NCBI GenBank assembly: GCA_003020945.1
Contig: PXRU01000009.1
Location: 1 to 47,631 of the forward strand
Direction: 5' to 3'
Origin: Halobacteriales archaeon QS_6_71_20
GTDB lineage: Archaea > Halobacteriota > Halobacteria > Halobacteriales > Haloferacaceae
Length of the DNA stretch: 47,631 nt
Positions within the stretch are counted from its first letter, which is position 1, and every line of letters starts with the position of its first letter. The notes beneath the pieces were generated by a model, which made no database searches, had not been told where the DNA came from, and worked only from the letters and a program-made list of their open reading frames with translations. Made by a program: the position numbers and the translations under genes. Below are positions 35,591 to 43,859 of this stretch, piece after piece.

Positions 35591-36855
35591 GCGGCTCGGG
35601 GGCGACCGCTCCGTCGGAGGCGGGCGTGCCGATTACGTTACGGCTCCTCCCGCACGCGCTGATCGCGTCGGCGGGGTACGTCCTGTTCGCCGTCGCCGCG
35701 CTCCCGGACGTGCTCGCGACGCGGCTGGGGATCGGCCCGTCCGCGTTCGGCCTGCTGACGAGCGCGCCGCTGGGCGCGCTCGTGGTCGTCCAGCCGCTCG
35801 CCTCGCGACTGAGCGACCGCCGTCCCACGGCCCGCGTCCTGCTGTGGGCGGCGGCGGTCAACCTCCCGCTTGCGGTCGCGCTGGACGCGCCGACCGACTA
35901 CGCCACCCTGCTCGCGCTCCGATTCGCGTGGGGACTGGTCGCGGGGCTGGTCGTCTCGGTCGGCGCCACGCACGTGGCTCGCCTGCGGCGGGGCGGCGCC
36001 GGGACACTGGAGCAGGGCGTCTTCGGCGGGATGCTGACGTTCGGCGGCGCCGTGGCGTTCCTCGTCGCCGGACCGGTCGTCGGGGCGACGGGCGGCCCGG
36101 GACTGCACGCGCTCGGGGTCGTCCCCGGGGTCGTCGCGCTCGCCTGTGCCCTGCGACACCGCGGCGACCGGCGCACGGCTCCCCGGTCGACGCCGGCCGA
36201 GCCCGACGCGGGAGGCTCGGCGACCCGCGAGCGCGACGGGAGCGTGGACGGCGGATCGGAGCGCACGCTTCCGTCCGCGCTGGGGACGATCACGGACCGG
36301 ACGCTGCTGGCGGCCGGGCTGTCGTACGTCGCGCTCATCGGCTCGTACGTCACGCTGTCGACGTTCGTCACCTCGTACTTCGAGGAGATCGGGGTGTTCG
36401 GGCCGGTGAACGCCGTCGTGTTGCTCGGGGCGACGGCCGGCAGGGTGTCGGGCGGCGTCGCCGTCTGGCGGCTCGGCCTGAGCGACACGGCGACGATCCT
36501 CGCGTCGGTCGCCGCCGCGGCCGCGGGCTTTGCGGCGCTGGCGACCGGGCTCGGGGGACCGCTGCTGGTCGCGCTGCCATTGGTCACGATGGTCGCCCTC
36601 TCGGTCCCGTTCGGGGCGGTGTTCGACCTCGCCGCCGCGGCGACGGACGCGGAAGGACGCGCGCTCGCGGCGGTCGTCGGGGCCGGCAACGTCGCCGCGC
36701 TCGTGCTCCCCCCGGTCGCCGGGGCGGTCCGCGCGGCGACCGGCGGCTACGCGAGCGTGTTCGCGATGCTCGCGCTCCTCAACGTGGCCGCGGGGGCCGG
36801 CACGGTCGCGCTGGTCCGCCGAGCCCGGTCCGAGGCGGCGGCGGAGCGCTCGTGA
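35587..36855 (+). CDS. MFS transporter
   Basis: 422 residues, about 12 membrane helices with a charged central loop (residues about 185-225, rich in Arg/Asp/Ser). The loop between helices 2 and 3 has the MFS motif A equivalent LASRLSDRRPTARVLLW. The N-half ALRFAWGLVAGLVVSVGATH is typical of nitrate/nitrite- or sugar-type MFS carriers, but the substrate is unknown. The ATG at 35587 overlaps the hyuB stop, so it is coupled to the hydantoinase genes and may import the hydantoin-like substrate (inference). Confidence 0.88.
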   Translation: MSGSGATAPSEAGVPITLRLLPHALIASAGYVLFAVAALPDVLATRLGIGPSAFGLLTSAPLGALVVVQPLASRLSDRRPTARVLLWAAAVNLPLAVALDAPTDYATLLALRFAWGLVAGLVVSVGATHVARLRRGGAGTLEQGVFGGMLTFGGAVAFLVAGPVVGATGGPGLHALGVVPGVVALACALRHRGDRRTAPRSTPAEPDAGGSATRERDGSVDGGSERTLPSALGTITDRTLLAAGLSYVALIGSYVTLSTFVTSYFEEIGVFGPVNAVVLLGATAGRVSGGVAVWRLGLSDTATILASVAAAAAGFAALATGLGGPLLVALPLVTMVALSVPFGAVFDLAAAATDAEGRALAAVVGAGNVAALVLPPVAGAVRAATGGYASVFAMLALLNVAAGAGTVALVRRARSEAAAERS

Positions 36856-36891
36856 CGCGACGGACGGCCGGACGCGAACTGCCCGACGGAG

Positions 36892-37401
36892 GTGAGGCGC
36901 GTGGTCTCGACCGGGCTGTTTGACGCGCTCGCGACGGGGCTGGTCACCGGGAGCATCATCGCCGCCGGGGCGCTGGGGCTGTCGCTCATCTACAGCATCG
37001 CGGAGGTCCCCAACTTCGCCCACGGCGACATAATCACGATCGGCGCGTACCTCGCGCTGGTGTTCAACAAGCCGGCCGCGATCCCCTTCCTCCCGGACTC
37101 GGTGCCGCTGGTCGGCACCACCTCCCTCGCCGTCGCCGGCGTCCTCGCCGGGTGGTCGGCGTCGAACGTCAACCCCAACATGGGCTTCTCGCTGCTGTTG
37201 CCGGTGTTCGCCGCGGTCATCATGGGCGGGATCCGGTCGCCGTACGGGTCGGCGCTGGCCGGCCTGCTCATCGGGTTCAGCATGGACCTGGGGGTGTACG
37301 TCCTCCCCTCGGGACTGGCGGTGTACCGGGAGGCGATCGCGTTCGTCATCCTGATCGCCGTCCTGCTCGTCAGGCCCGAGGGAATCTGGGGTGACGTGTG
37401 A
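36892..37401 (+). pseudogene. livH: LivH-type branched-chain ABC permease, internally deleted in frame
   Basis: 169 codons against roughly 290 or more normally. N-terminal part is authentic: ATGLVTGSIIAAGALGLSLI, YSIAEVPNFAHGDIITIGAY, LALVFNKPAAIPFLP. The end is authentic too: NVNPNMGFSLLLPVFAAVIM, GGIRSPYGSALAGLLIGFSM, REAIAFVILIAVLLVRPEGI. Between them, at AVAGVLAG/WSASNVNPN, the central helices and the conserved EAA-like coupling segment are missing. Likely start GTG 36892 (or GTG 36901). The next permease gene abuts directly (TGA then ATG). The product should be a non-functional membrane fragment. Confidence 0.75.
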
Positions 37402-37608
37402 ATGGCGCTCGCGGACTTCCTCATCACCCTGCTCACCTTCGTCGCGGTGTACGGCCTGTTCGGAATCAGCCTGAACCTCAAGTACGGCTTCACGGGGCTG
37501 GTCGACTTCGGCCACGTCGCCTACTTCATGATCGGCGCGTACGTCACGGTCGTCCAACGAGATGGAACAACCGCCACGCAGACGGCCGTAGGTAGAAGCG
37601 TCACGTAG
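37402..37608 (+). pseudogene. livM: LivM-type permease, truncated at the island boundary
   Basis: The first 51 codons (MALADFLITLLTFVAVYGLF, GISLNLKYGFTGLVDFGHVA, YFMIGAYVTVV) are the normal N-terminus of a LivM permease, including the G-(L/F)-xxxGHxAYFxxGAY motif. After VTVV near 37555 the frame runs into unrelated sequence (QRDGTTATQTAVGRSVT) and stops. The other ~250 residues and the livG/livF ATPase genes are absent. The breakpoint coincides with the drop in GC content. Confidence 0.75.
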
Positions 37609-37642
37609 ATGACGACCGGCGAAGCTGACGATGACGATGCGA

Positions 37643-37669
37643 CCGAGATCGTCGCGGCGACGATCTCGG
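37643..37669. terminator. 12-bp perfect hairpin between the livM stub and the oxidase gene
   Basis: CCGAGATCGTCG, loop CGG, then CGACGATCTCGG: a perfect 12-bp stem with a 3-nt loop, 9 bp beyond the stop of the multicopper oxidase gene (minus strand) and 35 bp beyond the livM stub. No T-run follows on either strand, so an intrinsic terminator is only one possibility. It could instead stabilise the 3' end of the oxidase mRNA or be a scar of the junction. Confidence 0.5.
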
Positions 37670-37677
37670 CTGCTGAT

Positions 37678-39072
37678 CTAAACACAGTGGAACTCCCGTG
37701 CCATCCCGCTGTGGAGGTGGTAGAGGTTGTGACAGTGGAAGAACCAGTCGCCGGGATCGTCGGCGACGAAATCGAATGTCACCTGCCCCATATGGGGAGG
37801 GACGATGACCGTGTCCATCACGGCATCCCCGACCTGGAAGAAGTGGCCATGGAGGTGCATCGGGTGGATCATCATGCTGTGATTCGTCATCTTCACCCGC
37901 ACGTGCTCGCCCTCTCGGATCTTCAGCGGTTCCGCGTCCGGGTACGCCTGCCCGTCGATCGTCCACGTGTCCGGTTGCATCATCATACCCCCGGACAACG
38001 TCAGGTCGAACGTCCGATCCGGCGTTCCGTCCACGTCGAGTGGATCGCGTGAACGAAGGTCCTCGTACTCAAGCGTGGGACCGTCGAACTGTGGCTGCTC
38101 GGGCGCCGTCGAGTCCTCTGCGTCAGCGTACTGGAGGACGGCCTGTGCTACCTCCTCCTCATCCTCAAGGGCGGCCGCCTGAATTGCCCACGTGCCCGGC
38201 GTGTCTGCCTCGACGATCACGTCGTACCGTTCGCCCATGCTGAGCAGGAACGAATCGACGGCGACCGGGTCGACGGGTTGACCGTCCGCGTGCGTGACCG
38301 TCATTTGGTGGCCGCCGATGCCGATGTGATACGTCGTCGCGCTGCTGCCGTTGATGAACCGCAACCGAACGCGCTGTCCTTTCTCGACGTCGACGGTGAA
38401 CGGATCATCGGGCACTCGACCGTTGATGAGCAAGCCCTCGTAGGGCGGACGTTCGCCCATCCCGTTGCCCGCATCGAGGTTCGGTTCCGTCGGTAGGAAA
38501 TCGTCTAAGAACAGCGTGATGTCCTCGTCGTACTCGACATGGGGTGATTCCTCCTCGATGATGAGCGGCCCGACCAGTCCGCGGTCGAGCTGGAGGTTGA
38601 CGTGGCTGTGATAGAGGTACGTCCCGGCTGGCGTTGCGTCGAACTCGTACCGAAAGCTGTCCCCGGACTGAATCGGCTCTTGGGTGAGTCCGGGGACCCC
38701 ATCCATCGGATTCGGCACTGGAACGCCGTGCCAGTGGATCGTAGTCGGCGTAGGAAGCTGGTTCGCGACATCGACGCGGAGTCGCTCTCCTTCGTTTACG
38801 CGAAGTTCCGGCCCGGGATACTGCCCGTTGTAAAACCAGGAGTCGTACGATTCGCCGGAACCGACAGTTACGGAACCCGTTTCGGGCGTTAGCCGCTTGC
38901 TCGTCTCCGGTGGCCCAGTGGATGGTGCTGAATCAGCTGGTGTCGATTTATCATCTGTGGAGGATCTGTTGATTACTCCCAAGCATCCAGCCAGCCCCGT
39001 AAGACCGGCACTCCCAGTCAGCTGGAGGAGGCGACGGCGCGGTATTGCTCGGTGATTCGAAGCGTTTCTCAT
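37678..39072 (-). CDS. Multicopper oxidase (Tat-exported lipoprotein)
   Basis: 464 residues from the ATG at 39072; the frame is open to 39156, but the later start places the twin-arginine signal (PRRRLLQLTGSAGLTGLAGC, with lipobox) correctly. All four copper-ligand blocks are present: TIHWHGVPVPN, YLYHSHVNLQ, MIHPMHLHGHFFQVG, and FFHCHNLYHLHSGMAREF. The last contains the type-1 Cys and an axial Met. It oxidises a substrate (often Cu(I)) and reduces oxygen to water outside the membrane. A likely copper-tolerance enzyme given the Met-rich neighbour. Lower GC and mixed codon use compared with the first 37 kb. Confidence 0.92.
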   Translation of the reverse strand: MRNASNHRAIPRRRLLQLTGSAGLTGLAGCLGVINRSSTDDKSTPADSAPSTGPPETSKRLTPETGSVTVGSGESYDSWFYNGQYPGPELRVNEGERLRVDVANQLPTPTTIHWHGVPVPNPMDGVPGLTQEPIQSGDSFRYEFDATPAGTYLYHSHVNLQLDRGLVGPLIIEEESPHVEYDEDITLFLDDFLPTEPNLDAGNGMGERPPYEGLLINGRVPDDPFTVDVEKGQRVRLRFINGSSATTYHIGIGGHQMTVTHADGQPVDPVAVDSFLLSMGERYDVIVEADTPGTWAIQAAALEDEEEVAQAVLQYADAEDSTAPEQPQFDGPTLEYEDLRSRDPLDVDGTPDRTFDLTLSGGMMMQPDTWTIDGQAYPDAEPLKIREGEHVRVKMTNHSMMIHPMHLHGHFFQVGDAVMDTVIVPPHMGQVTFDFVADDPGDWFFHCHNLYHLHSGMAREFHCV

Positions 39073-39176
39073 TCGGAGAGATACCCGTGTTCGCTGTTCG
39101 AGAGCAGCAGCCTGCGGCGATATGTGGAGTTTCGAGTTGTCATTGTTGATGTCCAATCGAAAAGACGGGTGAGTAC

Positions 39177-39518
39177 TCAGTGACAGCCCATTCCCGACAT
39201 CCCACCGTGCATCATGCCGTTCATCATACCGCCCATCATCTCACCGTTCATCATCGAGCCGTTCTGGTGAGACGCCATGTACTCGCTCATCTTCTCGTAG
39301 CTCATGCCCATTCGATCCTGCATCTGCGCGGCCGAATCCGCGCCCATGTGCTCGGTCATATGTTGTTCCATCCACGTTCCCCATTCATCCGTTGAGGCGT
39401 TCTCAGGGACGGGATCTTGGCTAGAAGCGGTGCCGTTGCTCCCGTGAGCGGCAACCCCGCCGACGGCAAGCATGAGGGCTGCAAGAGCGGCCAACATAGT
39501 GCGTGTGAAGTTTCGCAT
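39177..39518 (-). CDS. Secreted Met/His-rich protein, probable copper binder
   Basis: 113 residues from the ATG at 39518; a GGAGGTG ribosome-binding-like run lies about 15-20 nt ahead. Sec-type signal MRNFTRTMLAALAALMLAVG cut near AAHG. The mature part has a helical region (WGTWMEQHMTEHMGADSAAQ) and ends in a methionine/glycine tail (NGSMMNGEMMGGMMNGMMHG then GMSGMGCH), a pattern of Met-rich Cu(I)-binding proteins. Sits just upstream of the oxidase, same strand, about 100 bp apart, and probably feeds or protects it. Confidence 0.8.
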   Translation of the reverse strand: MRNFTRTMLAALAALMLAVGGVAAHGSNGTASSQDPVPENASTDEWGTWMEQHMTEHMGADSAAQMQDRMGMSYEKMSEYMASHQNGSMMNGEMMGGMMNGMMHGGMSGMGCH

Positions 39519-39806
39519 GTTATCGTTACCTACACCTCCACATAGATGCGCTCTGGATTTATCCCTGTGGGCGTAAACGATCCTCTCAGAATTGATCAGA
39601 ACGTTCATAGAGCGATCTCAACGTATTTCTCAGGCAGAATCGTTTGTTGCGGCCGTTCTCGGCGGTGAGCGGCCTTCTACTGAATTCATGGCGAAAAGGT
39701 TCGTTCGAAGTCCTCCAATCAAATACGAACGTATTAAAACAGCCTGATATCAGCCTTATAGACTCACGAGACCGAATACTACCGTATCTAGCGGAGTGAT
39801 CTACTC

Positions 39807-39926
39807 ATGGCCGAATCTACAACGGAGGATAGTCGAACGTGGCTTCGCGTGTTGGGTATCGTCATCGTAATCGTCCTGTTACTACCTATTCTCATACTGG
39901 TATTCATGATGCCGATGATGGGATGA
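39807..39926 (+). CDS. Single-helix membrane miniprotein with Met-rich end
   Basis: 39 residues: a hydrophilic start (MAESTTEDSRTWLRV), one helix (LGIVIVIVLLLPILILVF) and the end MMPMMG. Immediately after its stop, another frame reads MMGRGGMASVLAQASQYHR, so the original product may have been longer and joined to the SHOCT segment downstream. Lies in the copper-handling region. A small membrane peptide is plausible but not certain. Confidence 0.5.
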   Translation: MAESTTEDSRTWLRVLGIVIVIVLLLPILILVFMMPMMG

Positions 39927-39993
39927 TGGGCCGGGGTGGGATGGCGTCGGTCCTGGCACAAGCGTCGCAGTATCACCGCTGCGGGGAAATGAC

Positions 39994-40176
39994 ATGATGC
40001 TGGTAGGCCTCCTCGTCCTTCCCGGAATCGGGTACGCCATCTATCGGACAGTTACTCGGAGTTCGCTCGGCGATGGCGATTCTGCTATCGGGGAACTTCG
40101 TCTCGCATACGCTCGTGGAGAACTCTCTCAGGAAGAGTTCGAACAGCGACGGGAAGACCTTCGCCGGTTAGAGTAG
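39994..40176 (+). CDS. SHOCT-domain membrane protein
   Basis: 60 residues: helix MMLVGLLVLPGIGYAIYRTV, short linker, and a C-terminal SHOCT motif (LRLAYARGELSQEEFEQRRE DLRRL, split here by a space). SHOCT segments are short oligomerisation domains found in many small membrane proteins, often with an N-terminal Met/Gly-rich membrane part. The expected Met/Gly-rich front is found just upstream but out of frame (39921-39990), so this may be a frameshifted gene whose C-terminal half still has its own ATG. Confidence 0.6.
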   Translation: MMLVGLLVLPGIGYAIYRTVTRSSLGDGDSAIGELRLAYARGELSQEEFEQRREDLRRLE

Positions 40177-40208
40177 ACCATTCTCTTTGAGAATGTGTGC
40201 AAGAAGAG

Positions 40209-41100
40209 CTATACGTAGCCAAAGGAGATGAGCGTGTACCAGGTCACATAGTTTCCGATAAGGACGAATCCGATACTTCCGAGAACGCGGATCCGACCTG
40301 CATAGCGACCGAGTGAGACAGACCGGCCAGTCGTGACAGTGAGAATACTGACTCCGATTATGAGGGTACTCATCCCTGCTGCGAACGAACCGAATACAGC
40401 GAGTCCTTCACAGTCCCGCCCGTCGCGGAGACAGAAGAATTACGCCCAAAAAGCGGAACATTACACGCGAGACTTCTGATACCGTACACGGCACCAAAGC
40501 TGAAAAACGCCCTATTGAGCTCTCGGTTCGTTCGGGAATGCGGACCACTATTGAGAGATCGGTATTCGTATAGTACAGCACTCCTATTCCGATGATCAAT
40601 GGTCCAGCGAGGAGCCGGAACTGGACCGGATATGGCCGGATCCACTCGCCGATGAGGAGCACAGGAACACGATCAGCAGGTATGTGCTGATAACGCCGAC
40701 CGCCGTGATCAGCCCGGAATACAGTCTTGATACCCCGGTTGCCATGATTATCTCCTGGGGCAACAGGAATGCTCCGATAGTCACGAGCAGTACTGGTGGG
40801 TCATAACTCCCTGTTCCAAACTGAGAGAGGGACAATGACGTGATACCTGGGAAGCGGGATGGGAGTCCAGAAATAGCCATGTAAAACAGCGGAATTGCCC
40901 CAGCGAGGAGACGGGCCTGTTCCGAGAACGCCGGTTACACGGGCAGGCCACTGGATCGGTCGAGGCCCGGAACAAGCGGCATAGTCGTGGTCCCATCTTC
41001 GGCGTGCGTATTGAAGTACGTGAGATAGGCTGGTAGCAACCCACACTACACGGCGCGAAGAACATGAGTACACTTGCCGCGTACGCAACGACAATTAAGG
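40209..41100 (-). pseudogene. CcdA/DsbD-like cytochrome-c-biogenesis membrane protein, multiply frameshifted
   Basis: Read on the minus strand across several frames, the sequence reconstructs a CcdA-like protein. Frame 1: VAYAASVLMFFAPCSVG. Frame 2: LLPAYLTYFNTHAEDGTTTM. Frame 3: LLAGAIPLFYMAISGLPSRF to LITAVGVISTYLLIVFL. Frame 4: VLLIGEWIRPYPVQFRLLAG. Frame 5: FGAVYGIRSLACNVPLF. Frame 6: EGLAVFGSFAAGMSTLIIGV to the stop. FFAPC-(A/S)-VGLLPAYLxYF and YGIxSLxCxxPLF with the two Cys are the family's redox motifs. At least five frameshifts show long-standing decay rather than one sequencing error. Confidence 0.75.
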
Positions 41101-41117
41101 AAAGGTCGACGGTCGCA

Positions 41118-41735
41118 TTACGATTGTTGTCGTTCCTTCAGTAGTTCTCCTGGAAAAACTCGATACGTCCGCCCTTGCTTCTCACGGTATATCAATCCTC
41201 TATCCTCGAGTTCGCTCACGGTTTGGCTCACCTTTGCCTTCGAAAAGTCAGACCGACCGCGGAGTTCAACCTGAGTGAGACCAGGCGAGTCGAGAATGGG
41301 TCTGATAACTCGCCGCTCATCATCCGGCAAGAACGTCAGGGCAGAGGACCGCCTTCGAGTCGGCGTGTTAGTCGACGGTTCTGGACCGGATCGCTCCGAC
41401 GCGGATTCGGGCGAGGGACTAATGGAACTGATTTGCGCGTCGGCGTCTTTGTGGTGTTCTCTCGTCGCTGCACCAGCTGGTGTTGCTGTCGAAAGTGTTT
41501 CAGCGACGTGCTCCCGACTGATAACGTAAATACCGAGGATGACGCTCGCGGCGATGAGCGTCCCGAAGAGGTACCAGATCGGGTCCATCCCCGGCATCGT
41601 TCCCATCATTTGGCCCATCATCCCGTCCCGTTCGAGCGCCCGCCGCGTCGCTCGCCACCAGCTGTAGCTCCCGAACAGGATAAGCCCGACAACGAAGAGA
41701 CCGACAAGTCGGTCGACTGTCTTGAGTGTGACCAT
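41118..41735 (-). CDS. Membrane-anchored winged-helix regulator (DUF7343-like)
   Basis: 205 residues from the ATG at 41735; upstream in-frame starts add a basic, unlikely leader. Two membrane helices (VDRLVGLFVVGLILFGSYSW and IWYLFGTLIAASVILGIYVI) are separated by a Met-rich loop (RDGMMGQMMGTMPGMDP) facing outward, which could sense copper. A flexible Ser/Thr-rich linker follows, then a C-terminal winged helix (LPDDERRVIRPILDSPGLTQ, LRGRSDFSKAKVSQTVSELE, DRGLIYREKQGRTYRVFPGE). A one-component membrane transcription factor is the best reading. The decayed CcdA-like gene follows closely downstream. Confidence 0.8.
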   Translation of the reverse strand: MVTLKTVDRLVGLFVVGLILFGSYSWWRATRRALERDGMMGQMMGTMPGMDPIWYLFGTLIAASVILGIYVISREHVAETLSTATPAGAATREHHKDADAQISSISPSPESASERSGPEPSTNTPTRRRSSALTFLPDDERRVIRPILDSPGLTQVELRGRSDFSKAKVSQTVSELEDRGLIYREKQGRTYRVFPGELLKERQQS

Positions 41736-41806
41736 TGGTATACCTTCTCTATCCCTTGTCATGCATTCGATCCACCCCGGCATGGATGTACTGATTTCAT
41801 TCGACG

Positions 41807-42633
41807 CTACACACCGAGCAGTATGCGAGTCGTACCGCGGACGCCCATTGGAAGGCCGACCGCGATGATAACTATCGCAATTACCCACCACTGTTCGTGC
41901 GGGAGGTCATCGTCACCGTCGGCAAGGATCCAGACGACGAAGATCATCGCGAGGAATTGGACGACGAACGTCGAGCCTTCGAAGCCAGTCCACTGATACA
42001 GCTGCTGCGTCATGAATATCTCCGGTGTGTACCGTAGAGGCTGACGCTGGCAAGGTTCTGCGCGGCGTCCCACGTCTGTCCGAAGATAACGAGCAGATAC
42101 ATTGAATGGTGGAGTGCGGCCTACCCAGTAACTGAGCCAACGATATAGAACCCGCCGGCCACCAGAAGCGCAACCTGAGCGTGGGGACCGGCACTATCAG
42201 GTGGAACGTCTCCGCAGCGGTGACGCCGTAGAAGAGCGCCCACCCAATTGCAAGTACCGCATATACGGAGCCGAGCACTCCAACGGTTATCGGCACAGAG
42301 ACCACACACGGTCACACAGGATCGCCCCGATTGCGAGGCCGGCGAACGTGGCGCCCGCGACGACGAAAGATGCTCGGCGTGACAAAGAGGACATCGAGTG
42401 CGCCAAACACCCCGAGACTCCCGAGTGCGCGCATCACGCCGCCAGCAAGGATGATTGGCGCAGGATCGTTCGAGTCGGGTGGTCAGGTCGATATCCAAGG
42501 TATCGAGAAACGCCCGGAGCCCAGGCAAACTGTAGAGAACGACAGCCAGGTAGGTGATATCGTTCACGAGACTGTACCCGGTCGTCGCCCGGATACCCTC
42601 GTATCCAGCTTCGGAGAGGGCGTAGACCTGCAT
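41807..42633 (-). pseudogene. Integral membrane protein, probably DUF63, multiply frameshifted
   Basis: Minus-strand pieces in changing frames: MQVYALSEAGYEGIRATTGY plus SLVNDITYLAVVLYSLPGL; DPAPIILAGGVMRALGSLGV and FGALDVLFVTPSIF; VVAGATFAGLAIGAILCDRV; VPITVGVLGSVYAVLAIGWA and LFYGVTAAETFHLIVPVPTL; VALLVAGGFYIVGSVTG then a stop. After it come LHHSMYLLVIFGQTWDAAQN, TPEIFMTQQLYQWTGFEG and a last pair of helices ending PMGVRGTTRILLGV. Order and motifs (APxILxGGVxRxL, LFVTPxIF, GxTWDAA) resemble DUF63 membrane proteins. A 68-codon piece (41807-42013, from MTQQLYQW) is still open and could be translated. Confidence 0.6.
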
Positions 42634-43859
42634 ACAGCCACTTTGACTTACTGCGTTAAGCCATAGTGGGCCGTTCCGAACGAGGATCTACCCACACACG
42701 TCGTGAGACGGCTCAATACGAACAGTTCGTCGAGTTAGACTGCTTTATGTATCTTATTTCGCTATATCGAATCTGTGGACTCGAGAGTTGAGGCTGCAGT
42801 GGATTCAGTGGGACTGCGACCTACACAACCCCGGCTTCCTTTTTCCAGCGTCAGCGTGTTATGTTGCTACGAGCGGCGAATACTCGTACTCACTAGTCGA
42901 CTCAACTCGGGCGAGCGTATCGACCGCCCGCCGGATCGAGTACGGCAGACACGCGAACGCGAAACAGAAGAACGGAGTCCGAAATCCTTCGAAGTCGACG
43001 ACAGGAACTCTGGATGTATTGCCAATCGCTAGGTAATGGTCGTACGACTGATAGCGGCAGAAATCATATATTTGAGGTTCGATGCCGGCAACGAATATCG
43101 ATTCGACAACTTCTGACATGATTTCGGCCATCCTGGACCGTATCTCCGCTGAATATACAACACCTTCCTACCAGCCATTACAGGAAAGCAGAGCATAAGC
43201 GGAATCGAAACCACATCGCCCAATGGGATCATACTCTGTACACAGAGAGGACCGGCCTCAACTACTGTGAGAACACGATCGAGTTATTACAACAGATCGT
43301 TTGTAAAGGCGTGCTGCGACTTTGGAAACAGTTTTGTCCCCGTCTCTCGTCGTATCTTCCAAATCAGCTGTAGGCCAGTCCCTTACGAGCATGGAAACTG
43401 GTGAACAATCGAGTACCGGCTCCTCAGCGTCGCGCCCGAGTCTTGGGAACCCGACTGAAACGAACTTGATGACGGAGACAGAACCGGCCTCTATGCAGGT
43501 GTACGACGGATGTATCCGGCCGAAAAAACCAATCACCACACGGTTTCGTCGCTACTGATGGAGCAGTCTCCGCTCGTCATTGTTACCCCTACTATCCCAA
43601 GCGTGGAGCAGGATCGCTACGCCGACAGATGGCTCTCACCTCCTGTGAGCTCTTCTCATCGGAGCGGCGGAACGGAGAGGAGCGACTGTCATGACTGATA
43701 CGATGGCTACTTTCGGTAGCGATACAACGGAAGAACCGGAGTCACTGAACGTAATAGATCATGTCATCGGTAGTATAGAACAGACTCCATAAGAAATTTT
43801 AAAATATTTGATATTTGAACACCGATCCACGATCGACTCCGACCACTCAAATATAGAAT
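42634..43859. other. 1.2-kb AT-rich stretch without a convincing gene
   Basis: GC is clearly lower than elsewhere and all frames are short. The most protein-like pieces are minus 42859-43131, whose end reads HYLAIGNTSRVPVVDFEG then CLPYSIRRAVDTLARVESTS, and a plus-strand frame over about 43150-43375 containing NRNHIAQWDHTLYTERTG. Neither matches a family I know; they may be gene relics. Near the right end, AAATTTTAAAATATTT (about 43794-43809) lies some 50-65 nt before the DHH gene ATG and is its likely promoter. Confidence 0.4.

Noticed and set aside
35638..37557. Long minus-strand frame (639 codons) opposite the MFS and livH genes
   Set aside because: Arg/Asp/Glu/Gln low-complexity shadow of membrane-protein genes on the other strand.
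40209..41100. Several separate small membrane proteins of 80-95 residues
   Set aside because: Their order and motifs assemble into one CcdA-like protein, so they are fragments of a frameshifted gene and not independent genes.
43150..43375. Plus-strand frame containing NRNHIAQWDHTLYTERTG as a possible transposase relic
   Set aside because: No catalytic motif and no terminal inverted repeats could be seen; similarity to any insertion sequence is not supported.
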